64,000 nucleotides of DNA from Alphaproteobacteria bacterium. GTDB lineage: Bacteria > Pseudomonadota > Alphaproteobacteria > Puniceispirillales > Puniceispirillaceae. This document shows positions 9,691 to 19,623 of the stretch, piece by piece; positions within the stretch are counted from its first letter, which is position 1; each line of letters starts with the position of its first letter. The position numbers and the translations under genes were made by a program. The notes beneath the pieces are model-generated. The model was not told the DNA's origin, did not search any database, and saw nothing but the letters and a program-made list of their open reading frames with translations. The DNA lies in assembly GCA_016780775.1 (NCBI GenBank), contig JADHLI010000010.1:1-64000 (forward strand). Reading direction: 5' to 3'.

Positions 9691-10245
9691 ATGGTAGAAG
9701 CTGACCAGCAGCATCACTTCCGCCCCCGGCTGGTCCACAATCTGGAAGCGATGCAGGATATAGGTAGAGGCCTAGCCACAAGGCTAGATGCCGGGGATAT
9801 ATTATGTCTGCATGGCGAGCTTGGTGCAGGTAAATCAGCCCTTGCCCGCGCGATTATTACAGGGCTTTGCCGCGATATAGATGATATCCCCAGCCCAACC
9901 TTCACCCTTGTTCAGCCCTATTTGGCAAAGTCAGGGTTTGAGGTTTGGCATCTTGACCTCTATCGTTTTGATCGTGAAGAAGAGGTGTTAGCACTTGGCA
10001 TCGAAGAAGCCTTTTTTGAAGCTTGCTGCCTTATTGAATGGCCAGACCGTATCAAGACTTTGCTGCCAGATAGCGCCATGCATCTTTATCTGGGGTTTGG
10101 CGCGGATGAAGAAAGCCGGATTTTGAGTCTATCCATATCAGACGATCTTGCCGAAAATGAACCCCCAAATGATGCCCCAAATGGTGCCCCAAATGATGCC
10201 CAGAAAAAGCTGGCTTCTTGGCTTGCAGACATCTTAGATCAATAG
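9691..10245 (+). CDS. tsaE: tRNA threonylcarbamoyladenosine biosynthesis ATPase TsaE
   Basis: The P-loop ATPase of the TsaBDE complex that makes t6A37 in tRNAs reading ANN codons. Walker A GELGAGKSALAR, the SPTFTLVQPY switch region and WHLDLYRF followed by LIEWPDRI are diagnostic. I place the start at ATG 9691 behind GAGAGGGCA, giving 184 residues. An in-frame TTG start at 9604 would overlap ahcY by 50 nt and add 29 residues without family similarity. The C-terminus carries a three-unit NDAP/NGAP repeat from a 12-bp tandem duplication. TsaB and TsaD are not in this window. Confidence 0.93.
   Translation: MVEADQQHHFRPRLVHNLEAMQDIGRGLATRLDAGDILCLHGELGAGKSALARAIITGLCRDIDDIPSPTFTLVQPYLAKSGFEVWHLDLYRFDREEEVLALGIEEAFFEACCLIEWPDRIKTLLPDSAMHLYLGFGADEESRILSLSISDDLAENEPPNDAPNGAPNDAQKKLASWLADILDQ
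10164..10199 (+). repeat. 3 x 12-bp tandem repeat in tsaE
   Basis: Three contiguous units of CCCAAATGATGC (the second with GGT for GAT) encode the PNDA-PNGA-PNDA segment near the TsaE C-terminus, in a linker outside the ATPase core. Confidence 0.85.
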
Positions 10246-10284
10246 GGCTTCCAGCTAATAGGAGATCGGTTTATACTTTTGCGT

Positions 10285-13200
10285 ATGACCAGCATCTCTC
10301 CTCCTGTATCTCATCTCACCAGTGGCTATTACACCATACCAGCTGGCATGCCTTTTGCGCGGTGTCTGGCTAGCGGGATTATGCAGGCATTTGGGCACGG
10401 CGATAGTCTTTCTACAGTTCAGATTTTATTGCCCTCACGCCGAGCCGTGCAATCTGTGCAAGCCGCCTTTACTGAGGTAGCAAATGGCACGCCCTTATTG
10501 CTGCCAAAAATGTCCCCTATTGGGGATATTGAAGAAGATGGAAGTGATATTTTATCTTTGTCTTTGGGCGGTAATTCTAGTCCCGATACAGTTGCAGATA
10601 TTACCCTGCCAGCGAGTATATCAAATATTGAAAAACAGCTCATTTTAACCCAACTGATAGAGCGGATGCCGCTTGCTGGGCAAGCTGTTTCTGCTGCGCA
10701 AGCAATACGCCTTGCCCAGTCGCTAAGTCATTTTCTGGATCAGATTTATCAGGCAGGAACGCCGCCCGAAAAGCTGCCCAAGATGTTGTCAAAGCAGGTA
10801 CCAGATGACCTTGCTCGCCACTGGCAGGATATTTTGACCTTTTTGAATATCATTATTCAGAATTGGCCAGATATATTGCAGGATAGAGGCCTGCTTGACC
10901 CAGTTATCCGAAAGTTGAAACTTGCCGATCAGCAAATGACAAGCTGGAAGACTGCGCCGCCAGACCATCCCATTATTCTGGCAGGTTCAACCGGCTCCTT
11001 GCCTAAAACCCTTCAGATGATGGCGTCGGTAGCCAGTCTGCCTCGCGGGATGGTGGTGTTTCCGGGGCTGGAAAACCGTCCCTTTCCCGAAGCAGAACAT
11101 CAAGCCATTATCGAGGATACAGGGCATCCTTTTCATCAGCTTTTAAAAACCCTTTCCCAACTGGATATTGCCCCAGAAGCAGTGCTTAGCTGGCCTATCA
11201 GAGATAGGAAAACAGATGCAGCATCTGAGAATCGCCGGCAATTTTTAATGCAAGTTTTCAAGCCAGCTCCGCTTACGCGGGAATGGCGGCGCATCCGCGA
11301 GACTACTCCAGATATGGACCAAAGCGCGATATCAGGGCTATCTCTGATAGAGGCTGATGATATCGGGCAAGAGGCAGATATTATTGCAAGCGTCATGCGC
11401 AAGACATTAGAGACAAAGGGGCAGACAGCGATGTTGGTAACCCCAGACCGAAAGCTGGCGCGTCAGGTAAGGGCAGCGTTGCTGAAATGGAATTTAGACA
11501 TTGAGGATAGCGCGGGCACAGATTTAATTGACAGCCGTGTTGGGTCTTTCCTTGCCCTGATATCGGAATGGTTTGCCAGTAAAGGAAGTGCACAATCACT
11601 GCTCGCTTTGCTAAAACATCCACTGTGCTCTGCTGGTTTTTCTTATGCGCGTTACGCATCATTGGTGCGCGCGCTGGAAATGGCAGCGTTGCGCGGCTAT
11701 CTGGCAGATAGCTCGATGGAGGGCATCAGGGCGCGGCTAAAAGCACAAAAAGAAAGCAAGGATTTATGCGTCTTTTATGAGCAGCATATCTTAACAGCTT
11801 TGGCGCCGCTGATAGCCCTGTTTGATGTGGTAAGCCCATCTTTAGCTATGCTAGCAGATGCGCATGGCCGCGCCGCTGAAATGCTGGCACAAAGCGATAT
11901 CGAAAATGAAGCACTGCTGAAATTATGGGAAACCCCAGATGGCAAGCAAGCGGCAGCCTTGCTCGCAGAGCTAGCAGATACAGGCGGGAGTAATGCAATA
12001 AGGCATGCAGAATATGCAGCTATTTTCCGCGCGATTTGTTCAGGATATGTAGTGCGTAAAACATGGCGCAGCCATCCACGTCTTGCCATCCTCGGTACGG
12101 TGGAAGCGCGGATGCAAAATGCTGATCTGATAATTTTAGGCGGGGTGAATGAAGGGGTTTGGCCGCCGCGTCAGCAGGCAGACCCTTGGACAAATGAGAA
12201 GATAAGAGAAGCGCTTGGCCTGCCAGATAGGCGTTGGCGATCTGGACTATCCGCACATGATTTTTTCATGTTGGCCACACACCCTCAAGTGATGATAACC
12301 CGTTCTGCACGTGCTGATGATGCCCCCACCACCCCTAGCCGATGGATTGAGCGGATGCAAGCAGTCTTGCAGGCTGCTGCGTTAAAAGAAGGTTTAGTAA
12401 CACAGCCAGATGATGATGTTATCGCGGCTATTTCTGCGCACCAGTCCTTGCCTGTAAATCCTGCGGCGATGCCGCGCCCATGCCCTGCTTTATCGCTACG
12501 CCCTAACCGGTATTCAGCAACTGATTTTAATCTACTTATCTCTGATCCCTATCAGATTTATGCGCGCAAGGTGCTGCGTTTGAACAAGCTGGAGGAAATA
12601 GATAAGCGGCCAGATAACGCGCTGAAAGGCAACCTAATTCATGGCGTCCTAGCCAGCTTCCTTGCTGCGCACCCAACCGGAGATTTACCAGCAGATGCAG
12701 CAGATTTGCTTTATCAGTTAGCTGAAAGACGCTTTGCCCCCTATCTTGTTCATCCACCTGTTCGTCTGTTCTGGCAAAGCAAATTTAGGGAAATTGCCAA
12801 CTGGTTTTGCCAAAAAGAACAAGAACGCCGGGCGGAGGTGAAACAAAGTCTTGTTGAAGAAGCAGCGCGTATCAGCATAGCAACAGATGCAGGTGAGGTT
12901 GCGATTACTGCACGTGCCGACAGGCTAGATAATTTTGCTGATGGCCGTATCGCCATTATTGATTATAAAACAGGTTCTGTGCCAAGCAAAAAAGAGGTAG
13001 AGCAAGGACGGGCCGTCCAATTACTAGTAGAGGCGGCGTTGCTAGGGGCGGGCGCGTTTCCTTTTAGCCCTGTCTGCGATACAGAGCAAGAAGCGCCTCT
13101 AGCAAACATACACCTATTTTACTGGCAACTTGCAGGCCATCATGGCCGCATAGCAGATATATTGGAAGTCACCCCAAAGAGCTTGGATGTAGAAGATGTG

Positions 13201-13353
13201 CTAAATCAATTACAAGAATTGGTGAAGCATTTTAGCCGCGCAAAGACGCCGTTTCTGCCAGAGCCTGATCCGGCCTCTCGGCCAAAATTCTCAGACTACC
13301 GGCATTTGGCACGGGTGCGGGAATGGCGCCCGCAGGAGGTCAAGGATGACTGA
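10285..13353 (+). CDS. addB: double-strand break repair protein AddB
   Basis: A 1022-residue subunit of the AddAB helicase-nuclease, the alphaproteobacterial counterpart of RecBCD. It processes double-strand ends and loads RecA at Chi-like sites. The N-terminal part is a degenerate UvrD-like helicase; the middle holds ADLIILGGVNEGVWPPRQ, typical of AddB. The PD-(D/E)XK nuclease lies at the C-terminus with IIDYKTG near residues 890-896. The four-Cys Fe-S cluster of Firmicute AddB is not evident, as expected for the alphaproteobacterial type. ATG 10285 is preferred; an in-frame TTG two codons upstream (10279) is possible. The stop overlaps addA by 8 nt, indicating translational coupling. Confidence 0.93.
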   Translation: MTSISPPVSHLTSGYYTIPAGMPFARCLASGIMQAFGHGDSLSTVQILLPSRRAVQSVQAAFTEVANGTPLLLPKMSPIGDIEEDGSDILSLSLGGNSSPDTVADITLPASISNIEKQLILTQLIERMPLAGQAVSAAQAIRLAQSLSHFLDQIYQAGTPPEKLPKMLSKQVPDDLARHWQDILTFLNIIIQNWPDILQDRGLLDPVIRKLKLADQQMTSWKTAPPDHPIILAGSTGSLPKTLQMMASVASLPRGMVVFPGLENRPFPEAEHQAIIEDTGHPFHQLLKTLSQLDIAPEAVLSWPIRDRKTDAASENRRQFLMQVFKPAPLTREWRRIRETTPDMDQSAISGLSLIEADDIGQEADIIASVMRKTLETKGQTAMLVTPDRKLARQVRAALLKWNLDIEDSAGTDLIDSRVGSFLALISEWFASKGSAQSLLALLKHPLCSAGFSYARYASLVRALEMAALRGYLADSSMEGIRARLKAQKESKDLCVFYEQHILTALAPLIALFDVVSPSLAMLADAHGRAAEMLAQSDIENEALLKLWETPDGKQAAALLAELADTGGSNAIRHAEYAAIFRAICSGYVVRKTWRSHPRLAILGTVEARMQNADLIILGGVNEGVWPPRQQADPWTNEKIREALGLPDRRWRSGLSAHDFFMLATHPQVMITRSARADDAPTTPSRWIERMQAVLQAAALKEGLVTQPDDDVIAAISAHQSLPVNPAAMPRPCPALSLRPNRYSATDFNLLISDPYQIYARKVLRLNKLEEIDKRPDNALKGNLIHGVLASFLAAHPTGDLPADAADLLYQLAERRFAPYLVHPPVRLFWQSKFREIANWFCQKEQERRAEVKQSLVEEAARISIATDAGEVAITARADRLDNFADGRIAIIDYKTGSVPSKKEVEQGRAVQLLVEAALLGAGAFPFSPVCDTEQEAPLANIHLFYWQLAGHHGRIADILEVTPKSLDVEDVLNQLQELVKHFSRAKTPFLPEPDPASRPKFSDYRHLARVREWRPQEVKDD

Positions 13354-16300
13354 CCATTTGGTAAATGTTGAAGCGGCCAAAGCGGCAACCGCCCTGCAAC
13401 GTGATGCGGCGCGCCCCGATCATTCTGTATTTGTTTCTGCAAACGCTGGAACAGGCAAGACACAAGTTTTGACCATGCGGGTTTTGCGCTTGCTCTTATC
13501 TGGTGCGCCGGCTGATACGATCTTATGCCTGACCTATACTAAGGCAGCCGCAGCGGAAATGCGCCACCGGCTAAACAAAGAGTTGTCGAATTGGGCAATT
13601 TGTGATGAGAGCGCATTATTAGACGCGCTAGGCAAACTGGGCATAGAGCGCGCTAGCCAGACACAGATTGACACTGCCCGCAGCTTGTTTGCGCATATTC
13701 TTGATCATGAAGATGGCCCCCTTATTGAAACTGTCCATTCTTTTTGTCAGTCGGTATTGATGCGCTTTCCCATTGAGGCTGGTATCGCCCCGCAGTTTGA
13801 GCTGATCGCCGAGCATGATCGCAATGTGCTGCTAACTGAGTGTTTTTACGCCCTGTTAGACGAAGCAAATGCCACGCCTACAAGCGCGCAGGCAAAGGCG
13901 TTCACGCGCCTTGCCGCACAGAGTGATGACGAGCAGATTTTAAAACGCTTGCAAGGGTTTTTGTCTAATAGATCGCATGCACATAAAATGGCGTTCGAGG
14001 TTGGTGCGCGGCCTGAATTTGAGGCAAGCCTGCTAGATGAGGCAGCGTTTTTCCCTCCAAAAGAGGTGCCAGAACTTACCCATGAAGTAATGGATGCAGT
14101 GCAAGCAGAACCGCTAGCAGCGATTGCCGTTATGCTTGGTGATGGCGGGGTTAATCAGCAAAAAAGAGCGGATAAAATTCGTTTCTGGCTAGCCCTTGAT
14201 TATCAGAATCGCATTGACGAATTAGGCTTGCTGGCCAGCGCCTTTCTAACCCAAGAAGGCTGGGCGTTAAAAAAGGTGAGTGATAATAGTATAAATTCTA
14301 AACATCCCAATTGTGAGGCAATGCAAGCCCCGATAATGGCGCTGATGGAGCGCTATCAATCTTCTATCGCTAACGCCCTATGTTTTGAGCTAACGATGGC
14401 GTTGACTGATGCTGGCAGTGCGCTTTATCGCCGTTTCCAACAGGAGAAAAGCGCTAGAGGGATGCTAGATTATGACGATTTGATCCTGTTTACTACCCAG
14501 TTGCTGGAGCAAGAAGAAAAGATGGCTTGGGTTCGCTGGAAGCTTGATCGCGGCGTTAATCATTTGCTGGTGGATGAGGCGCAGGATACCAGCCCAGATC
14601 AATGGAAGCTTATCCGCTATATCAGCGCGCCGTTCTTTGACGATGTTAGCGAGGCACAAAAAGATGGCCAATCAGATGAAGTGCGCACATTATTTGCAGT
14701 GGGGGATTTAAAGCAGTCCATTTATAGCTTTCAAGGTGCACGCCCACAAGTTTTTGGGGCTAGCCGTGATGATTTTAAGCGCCGGTTGAACCAAGCTAAA
14801 AAACCCTTTTCTGAGATTGATTTCACCCTGTCATTCCGCTCTAGTGGGGCGGTTCTGGATTTTGTGAATAAGCTTATTGAGTGCGGCATCCACACCGGTC
14901 TTGGTGAGCGAAACCCAAAACCACATGCTATTTATCACAACAAGTTAGCTGGTTTGGTAGAGGTATGGCCAATCATCGAAACAGCACCTGCAGACCCGCC
15001 GCCCTATCTTAATTTGCCTGACTTTTCAGAAGGCGATGATGGCCCTTTGCAACAGGCTAGGCGTGTTGCCAGCCATATCAAATCATTGCTTGATGGCGCT
15101 GAGCAGGCACATTTTGGCAAGCCAATAGTCCCGCAAGATATTCTGATTTTATTGCGTAAGAGAGATAGCTTTTTTGCACTGCTTCGTGCGGCATTGGAAC
15201 GTGAAGCTATTCCGGTAGCAGGTGCGGACAGGATGGCGTTAAAGAACCAGATTGAAATTTTGGATTTACTCGCCTTAGCCGATGCCTGTCTGCTGCCAGA
15301 AGATGATTTGCAATTGGCCTGTCTGTTAAAATCGCCGCTTATCGGTCTAGATGAAGACGCGCTGATGACGCTGGCTGCTAGCCGCGGGGATAAAAGCCTG
15401 TTTGATCAGTTAATGGTATATGATGGTGCATCTAATAGGTTTGGCGATGCGGCAGCTAAATTTCTGCAATGGCGCCAGCTTAGTCAGCAATTACCAGTCT
15501 TTGAATTTTTTAGTGCGGTTCTATCGCAAGGCGGGAGGAAGGCGTTTCATTGTAGGCTTGGTCATGCGGTGGATGAAAGCCTGGATGCTTTTCTGCAGCG
15601 CGCGCGCGATCATGGTCAAACAGGCCAACCTGGCCTTTCTCATTTCCTGAATAGTTTCCGGCAAGGCAATAGCGAGGTGAAGCGCGATATGGATAGTGCG
15701 GGGGCAGGCGTAGTCCGAGTGATGACTATTCATGGTGCAAAAGGGCTGGAAGCGCCGATTGTCTATTTGCCAGATATGCTGAGCGCGCGAATGCCATCTG
15801 ACAGCCTTGTCACTACCGAAGAAGCTGTTTACTGGCCAGCGGGGAAACCAGAAAATGAGTATCTGGCAGAGCTAAAAATTGAGGCTAAGGACATGCGCGA
15901 TCAAGAAGCAGACAGGCTGCTATATGTCGCCCTGACCAGAGCGCGCCAAGCTTTGTTTATTTCAGGCTGGAGCCGGAAGCGTAGTCGCGTTGAAAAAGAT
16001 AGCTGGTATGTAAACACATTAGAGACAATTAAATCTTGTAGAGGTGCGCATGAGTTGGCAGATGGCACTTGGCGGCTTGCCTCTGGCCAGCCCGAAGCAA
16101 ACAGCGAAGATATTGTAGAGGCGGCAGGTATCACACCAGCCCTGTCAAGCTGGTTTGAAAACTACCCAGCTGACGAGCCTATTCCGGCACGTCCCATAAC
16201 CCCGTCAGATACAGGCCCACGTGATGCGACCATACCTTTTGGCACAGCCAGCCGAAAGGCTGCCTTATTGCGTGGTAGTTTTGTGCATCGTTTATTTGAA

Positions 16301-16813
16301 ATCCTGCCTGACCTGCCAGCTTCAGACAGATGGACAGCTGCTGGCCGTATAGCTGAGATAATGGGCATGAGAGATACCGGATTTGATAAGCCTGCCGCCT
16401 TTAGTGCTGAGGAAATCGAAAACCTGTTTGAAGCGGTAGAAGAGGTGATGAATTTGCCAGAACTCTCTTCGTTATTTGGCGGCAACGCGCTAGCAGAAGC
16501 AGATATATCTGGGCTAGTAGGCGGAATGGCCGTACAGGGGCAGATTGACCGGATGGTTGTCTTGGAAGATAAAATAATCATTGCTGATTTCAAAACAGGT
16601 TTGCCGCCAAAAGAGTTAGACGACCCAGCACAAATCCCGTTAGCCTATCTTCGACAGATGGCGTTATATGGAGCGCTGGTTAGCCAAATTTACCCAGATC
16701 GTGAAGTGGAATGCTTACTTATTTGGACACAAATTATGAAGGTATCGTTGGTACCTGCGCAAATGCGCCAAGAAATGCTGGAGCAGCTGGTAGTAGCACC
16801 AGAAGGTATTTAA
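13346..16813 (+). CDS. addA: double-strand break repair helicase AddA
   Basis: The 1155-residue motor and nuclease subunit that partners AddB. It is a superfamily 1A helicase with Walker A SANAGTGKTQ (31-40), Walker B LLVDEAQDTSPDQW (about 406-419), the motif III segment FAVGDLKQSIYSFQGA, motif V VMTIHGAKGLEAPIVYLP and motif VI LLYVALTRARQAL. The C-terminal RecB-type nuclease has IIADFKTG near 1078-1085. Length and motif order are normal, so both translocation and end-resection look functional. It starts inside the last codons of addB. Confidence 0.96.
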   Translation: MTDHLVNVEAAKAATALQRDAARPDHSVFVSANAGTGKTQVLTMRVLRLLLSGAPADTILCLTYTKAAAAEMRHRLNKELSNWAICDESALLDALGKLGIERASQTQIDTARSLFAHILDHEDGPLIETVHSFCQSVLMRFPIEAGIAPQFELIAEHDRNVLLTECFYALLDEANATPTSAQAKAFTRLAAQSDDEQILKRLQGFLSNRSHAHKMAFEVGARPEFEASLLDEAAFFPPKEVPELTHEVMDAVQAEPLAAIAVMLGDGGVNQQKRADKIRFWLALDYQNRIDELGLLASAFLTQEGWALKKVSDNSINSKHPNCEAMQAPIMALMERYQSSIANALCFELTMALTDAGSALYRRFQQEKSARGMLDYDDLILFTTQLLEQEEKMAWVRWKLDRGVNHLLVDEAQDTSPDQWKLIRYISAPFFDDVSEAQKDGQSDEVRTLFAVGDLKQSIYSFQGARPQVFGASRDDFKRRLNQAKKPFSEIDFTLSFRSSGAVLDFVNKLIECGIHTGLGERNPKPHAIYHNKLAGLVEVWPIIETAPADPPPYLNLPDFSEGDDGPLQQARRVASHIKSLLDGAEQAHFGKPIVPQDILILLRKRDSFFALLRAALEREAIPVAGADRMALKNQIEILDLLALADACLLPEDDLQLACLLKSPLIGLDEDALMTLAASRGDKSLFDQLMVYDGASNRFGDAAAKFLQWRQLSQQLPVFEFFSAVLSQGGRKAFHCRLGHAVDESLDAFLQRARDHGQTGQPGLSHFLNSFRQGNSEVKRDMDSAGAGVVRVMTIHGAKGLEAPIVYLPDMLSARMPSDSLVTTEEAVYWPAGKPENEYLAELKIEAKDMRDQEADRLLYVALTRARQALFISGWSRKRSRVEKDSWYVNTLETIKSCRGAHELADGTWRLASGQPEANSEDIVEAAGITPALSSWFENYPADEPIPARPITPSDTGPRDATIPFGTASRKAALLRGSFVHRLFEILPDLPASDRWTAAGRIAEIMGMRDTGFDKPAAFSAEEIENLFEAVEEVMNLPELSSLFGGNALAEADISGLVGGMAVQGQIDRMVVLEDKIIIADFKTGLPPKELDDPAQIPLAYLRQMALYGALVSQIYPDREVECLLIWTQIMKVSLVPAQMRQEMLEQLVVAPEGI

Positions 16814-16888
16814 TTTCCTCATTCACCTGTCTTTATGAATCATTTTTTGGCATTTTTTGATAAGCGATGCTAAATTGAAGAGCTTACC

Positions 16889-16917
16889 TTGATCTGGCCT
16901 TGGCGAATGCCTATGTT
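16889..16917 (+). promoter_or_regulatory. candidate trxA promoter
   Basis: TTGATC (16889-16894) and TATGTT (16912-16917) are separated by 17 nt in the 163-nt gap before trxA. A strong AAGGGAGG ribosome site follows just before the ATG at 16977. Sigma-70-like by pattern only. Confidence 0.5.
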
Positions 16918-16976
16918 GAGGGGGTGGGCGAGGTCTAATATATCGCCAAAATGGAAAAATTAAGGGAGGCAAGCCA

Positions 16977-17297
16977 ATGCCAACAGTCACCACAACAGAT
17001 GCGGATTTCGAAAATGACGTATTGCAGGCAGAAAAGCCTGTATTGGTTGATTTCTGGGCAGAATGGTGCGGCCCTTGTAAAGCGATTGGCCCGGCTCTAG
17101 AAGAAATCGCTGATAGCATGGATGGTGAGCTTACTATCGCTAAGCTGAATATCGATGAAAATCCAGGCACGCCGCAATCCTATAACGTGCGCGGGATTCC
17201 TACCTTGCTTATCTTTAAAGGCGGTCAGGTTGTTGCAGAAAAAATTGGCGCAATGCCAAAATCTGCGCTGGAACAATGGATTAATGATAGTGTTTAA
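16977..17297 (+). CDS. trxA: thioredoxin
   Basis: A 106-residue cytoplasmic thioredoxin with the WCGPC active site at about residues 31-35 inside LVDFWAEWCGPCKAIGP. The conserved cis-proline lies in VRGIPTLLIF. It reduces protein disulfides using electrons from thioredoxin reductase (not in this window). The length is typical. It follows addA but has its own likely promoter and a strong AAGGGAGG ribosome site, and it faces folC convergently. Confidence 0.97.
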   Translation: MPTVTTTDADFENDVLQAEKPVLVDFWAEWCGPCKAIGPALEEIADSMDGELTIAKLNIDENPGTPQSYNVRGIPTLLIFKGGQVVAEKIGAMPKSALEQWINDSV

Positions 17298-17390
17298 CGC
17301 GCATTTTCAAAGATAATTTAAGACTGATTTTTACACGCTATTATTCAGAAGGTAACGAGTAAAGCGGCATCAATAGGCTATAGGCGCGCC

Positions 17391-18722
17391 CTAGTCAGGC
17401 AGGGTCTGGTTTTCGTCTAGCACGTGCCCCGCCAGATAGAGTGAGCCGCAAATGACAACTGGCGTCTCCGGCGGTGCGGTGTGTTTTATTTTAGCTAACG
17501 CATCTACAAGGGAATTAGCTGGCATGGCAGGTATGTTTGTGCGCGTCGCAGCCGCTGCTAATTCCTGAGCGGATAGGGCGGCTGGCTGATCGGAAATTTC
17601 CAGCGTATGAATATAGCTTGTAACTGGTTTTAATTGGGTTAGGAAGGCTTCTGGTGGCCGTGTATTCAGCGCGCCATAAATCACCATCCATTTTTGCTGG
17701 CTTAGGCTCTTTAGGGTATTAACCAAAGCTGCTGCTCCATGCGCATTATGCGCCCCATCGAGCCATAATGGATAATCAGCCCCTAAGATATCTTTTAGCT
17801 TTCCAGTTCGTAATTCTTGAATGCGTCCAGGCCATTTCGCCTTGCTTATCCCGTTAAAGGCAGCAGCGGTAAAGGCATCTGGCGTGGCTATTTTCATGGC
17901 CGCTAGGGCTAGGCTGGCATTTTGAACTTGATGCGTGCCTTGCAGGGCAGGGGCAGGCATCTTTATTTTTTCCCCCTGCCAGATAAAATCAAAGCTGCCA
18001 TCATCACTTGGATAGGCGCTAAAATCGCTTCCTTCTTCGAAGATATCACTGCCTAGTTTTTCGGCTTCACTCATCAGCCCTTGGCGCGCTTCTGGGCTTT
18101 GCTGTGCCCAGATAGTAGGTTTTTCTTTGCGCATAATACCGGCTTTTTGCACCGCGATTTGGGTAATGTCAGTGCCTAGAAAATGTTCATGGTCACGGGC
18201 AATCGGCGTGAGTACAGATACAGCTGTATCCTCAATTATGTTGGTTGAATCAAATTTTCCGCCCAACCCTGTTTCTAGGATTAATATATCTGCTGGATGC
18301 CGGGCAAAGGCAAGGAAGGCGGCAATAGTAGTGCTTTCGAAAAAGGTTATTGGTGCTCCATCATTTACGGCCTCAATCTCGCTTAATATTGTAACCAGTT
18401 CTGTGTCTGAGATAAGCTTGCCTGCAAGGCGAATACGCTCATTAAAACGACAGAGATGAGGCGAGTTATAAACATGCGCGCGCAGCCCGGATGCTTCATA
18501 CAAGCTAGCTAGAAATGCGCTGACCGACCCCTTACCGTTAGTTCCAGCAATATGAATTACAGGCGGCAGGTGGCGATGCGGACTCCCACATTTTTCTGAC
18601 AAAGCCATAGTGCGGCCCAGCCCTAAATCTATGAGTTTGGGATGAAGCTTTGTCAGCCTATCAAGAGCGGCCTGCAATTCGGCCTGCAATTCGGCCTCCA
18701 ATTCGGTTTGAGATGCGGTCAT
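17391..18722 (-). CDS. folC: bifunctional folylpolyglutamate synthase / dihydrofolate synthase
   Basis: A 443-residue Mur-ligase-family enzyme that adds glutamate to dihydropteroate and extends the polyglutamate tail of folates. The P-loop GTNGKGSVSA is at about 60-69, followed by the omega-loop region SPHLCRFNERIRL. The Mg-binding ILETGLGGKFDSTN segment and the C-terminal LWLDGAHNAHGA motif are also present. A 3 x 12-bp tandem repeat near the start encodes the ELEAELQAELQAA helix. Its position after accD is the usual alphaproteobacterial order, 16 nt downstream of it. Confidence 0.95.
   Translation of the reverse strand: MTASQTELEAELQAELQAALDRLTKLHPKLIDLGLGRTMALSEKCGSPHRHLPPVIHIAGTNGKGSVSAFLASLYEASGLRAHVYNSPHLCRFNERIRLAGKLISDTELVTILSEIEAVNDGAPITFFESTTIAAFLAFARHPADILILETGLGGKFDSTNIIEDTAVSVLTPIARDHEHFLGTDITQIAVQKAGIMRKEKPTIWAQQSPEARQGLMSEAEKLGSDIFEEGSDFSAYPSDDGSFDFIWQGEKIKMPAPALQGTHQVQNASLALAAMKIATPDAFTAAAFNGISKAKWPGRIQELRTGKLKDILGADYPLWLDGAHNAHGAAALVNTLKSLSQQKWMVIYGALNTRPPEAFLTQLKPVTSYIHTLEISDQPAALSAQELAAAATRTNIPAMPANSLVDALAKIKHTAPPETPVVICGSLYLAGHVLDENQTLPD
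18668..18703 (-). repeat. 3 x 12-bp tandem repeat in folC
   Basis: Units CGGCCTGCAATT, CGGCCTGCAATT and CGGCCTCCAATT (plus-strand reading) lie head to tail and encode the repetitive Glu/Leu/Ala helix at residues about 7-19 of FolC, upstream of its P-loop. Confidence 0.85.
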
Positions 18723-18738
18723 TTCGGTTCGCGCAAAA

Positions 18739-19596
18739 TTAGGCGGCGCGCGCTTCCATTAGCATGGACAGGATTGCATCAATTTGCTGTTTTTGCTCTG
18801 TTCTAGCTACCACCATATCCACCATACCATGATCTTGTAGATATTCAGCAGTCTGGAAATCATCAGGCAGTTTCTCGCGCACGGTCTCTTCGATAACGCG
18901 CCGCCCTGCAAAGCCAATAATCGCACCTGGTTCTGCCAGTTGGATGTCGCCTAGCATCGCAAAGGAGGCAGTAACCCCGCCTGTCGTTGGATGGGTCAGC
19001 AGTACAATATAAGGAAGCTTAGCGTCCCGCACTTTTTCTACCGCCAGAATAGAGCGCGGTAATTGCATCAGTGATAAAATGCCCTCTTGCATGCGCGCCC
19101 CGCCCGAAGAAGGCACAACGATAAGAGCTGCCTTTTCTGTTACAGCTGTATCTGCTGCCAGCAATAGGCCATCACCAACTGTCCGGCCCATAGACCCGCC
19201 CATAAAACGGAAATCAAAGGCAGCAATGACTACTGGCTTGCCGCCAATTTCCCCTTTGGCAACAGCGATAGCATCTTGTGTGCCTGTTTTGGCGCGCGTT
19301 GCTTTTAGCCGTTCTGGATAACGCTTACTATCCTTAAATTTTAATGGATCATCGCTGCTAACAACAACCTCCAATGTCTCATAGCTATCTGCATCATAGA
19401 GCAATCTAAACCGCTCCTCTGGGGCAAGCGGGGTGTGATGGCCGCAAGTGGAACAGCAATTAAAGGCTTCCTGATAGTCCTTATGGAACAGCATCTGGCT
19501 ACATGAGGGACATTTGATCCACAGATTTTCTGGCACATCCGAGGATTGCACCAACGCCTTAATCTTTGGCAAAACAGAATTCGTAATCCAGTTCAT
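18739..19596 (-). CDS. accD: acetyl-CoA carboxylase carboxyltransferase subunit beta
   Basis: A 285-residue subunit which, with AccA, transfers the carboxyl from biotin to acetyl-CoA, the first step of fatty acid synthesis. An N-terminal zinc ribbon (CPSC near 29-32 and CCSTC near 47-51) precedes the crotonase-like carboxyltransferase core. The core carries GGSMGRTVGDGL, SGGARMQEGI and LTHPTTGGVTASFA. It sits between trpA and folC as in many alphaproteobacteria. Confidence 0.97.
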   Translation of the reverse strand: MNWITNSVLPKIKALVQSSDVPENLWIKCPSCSQMLFHKDYQEAFNCCSTCGHHTPLAPEERFRLLYDADSYETLEVVVSSDDPLKFKDSKRYPERLKATRAKTGTQDAIAVAKGEIGGKPVVIAAFDFRFMGGSMGRTVGDGLLLAADTAVTEKAALIVVPSSGGARMQEGILSLMQLPRSILAVEKVRDAKLPYIVLLTHPTTGGVTASFAMLGDIQLAEPGAIIGFAGRRVIEETVREKLPDDFQTAEYLQDHGMVDMVVARTEQKQQIDAILSMLMEARAA

Positions 19597-19623
19597 CTAT
19601 CTATACTGCCTTTCTGATACGCG

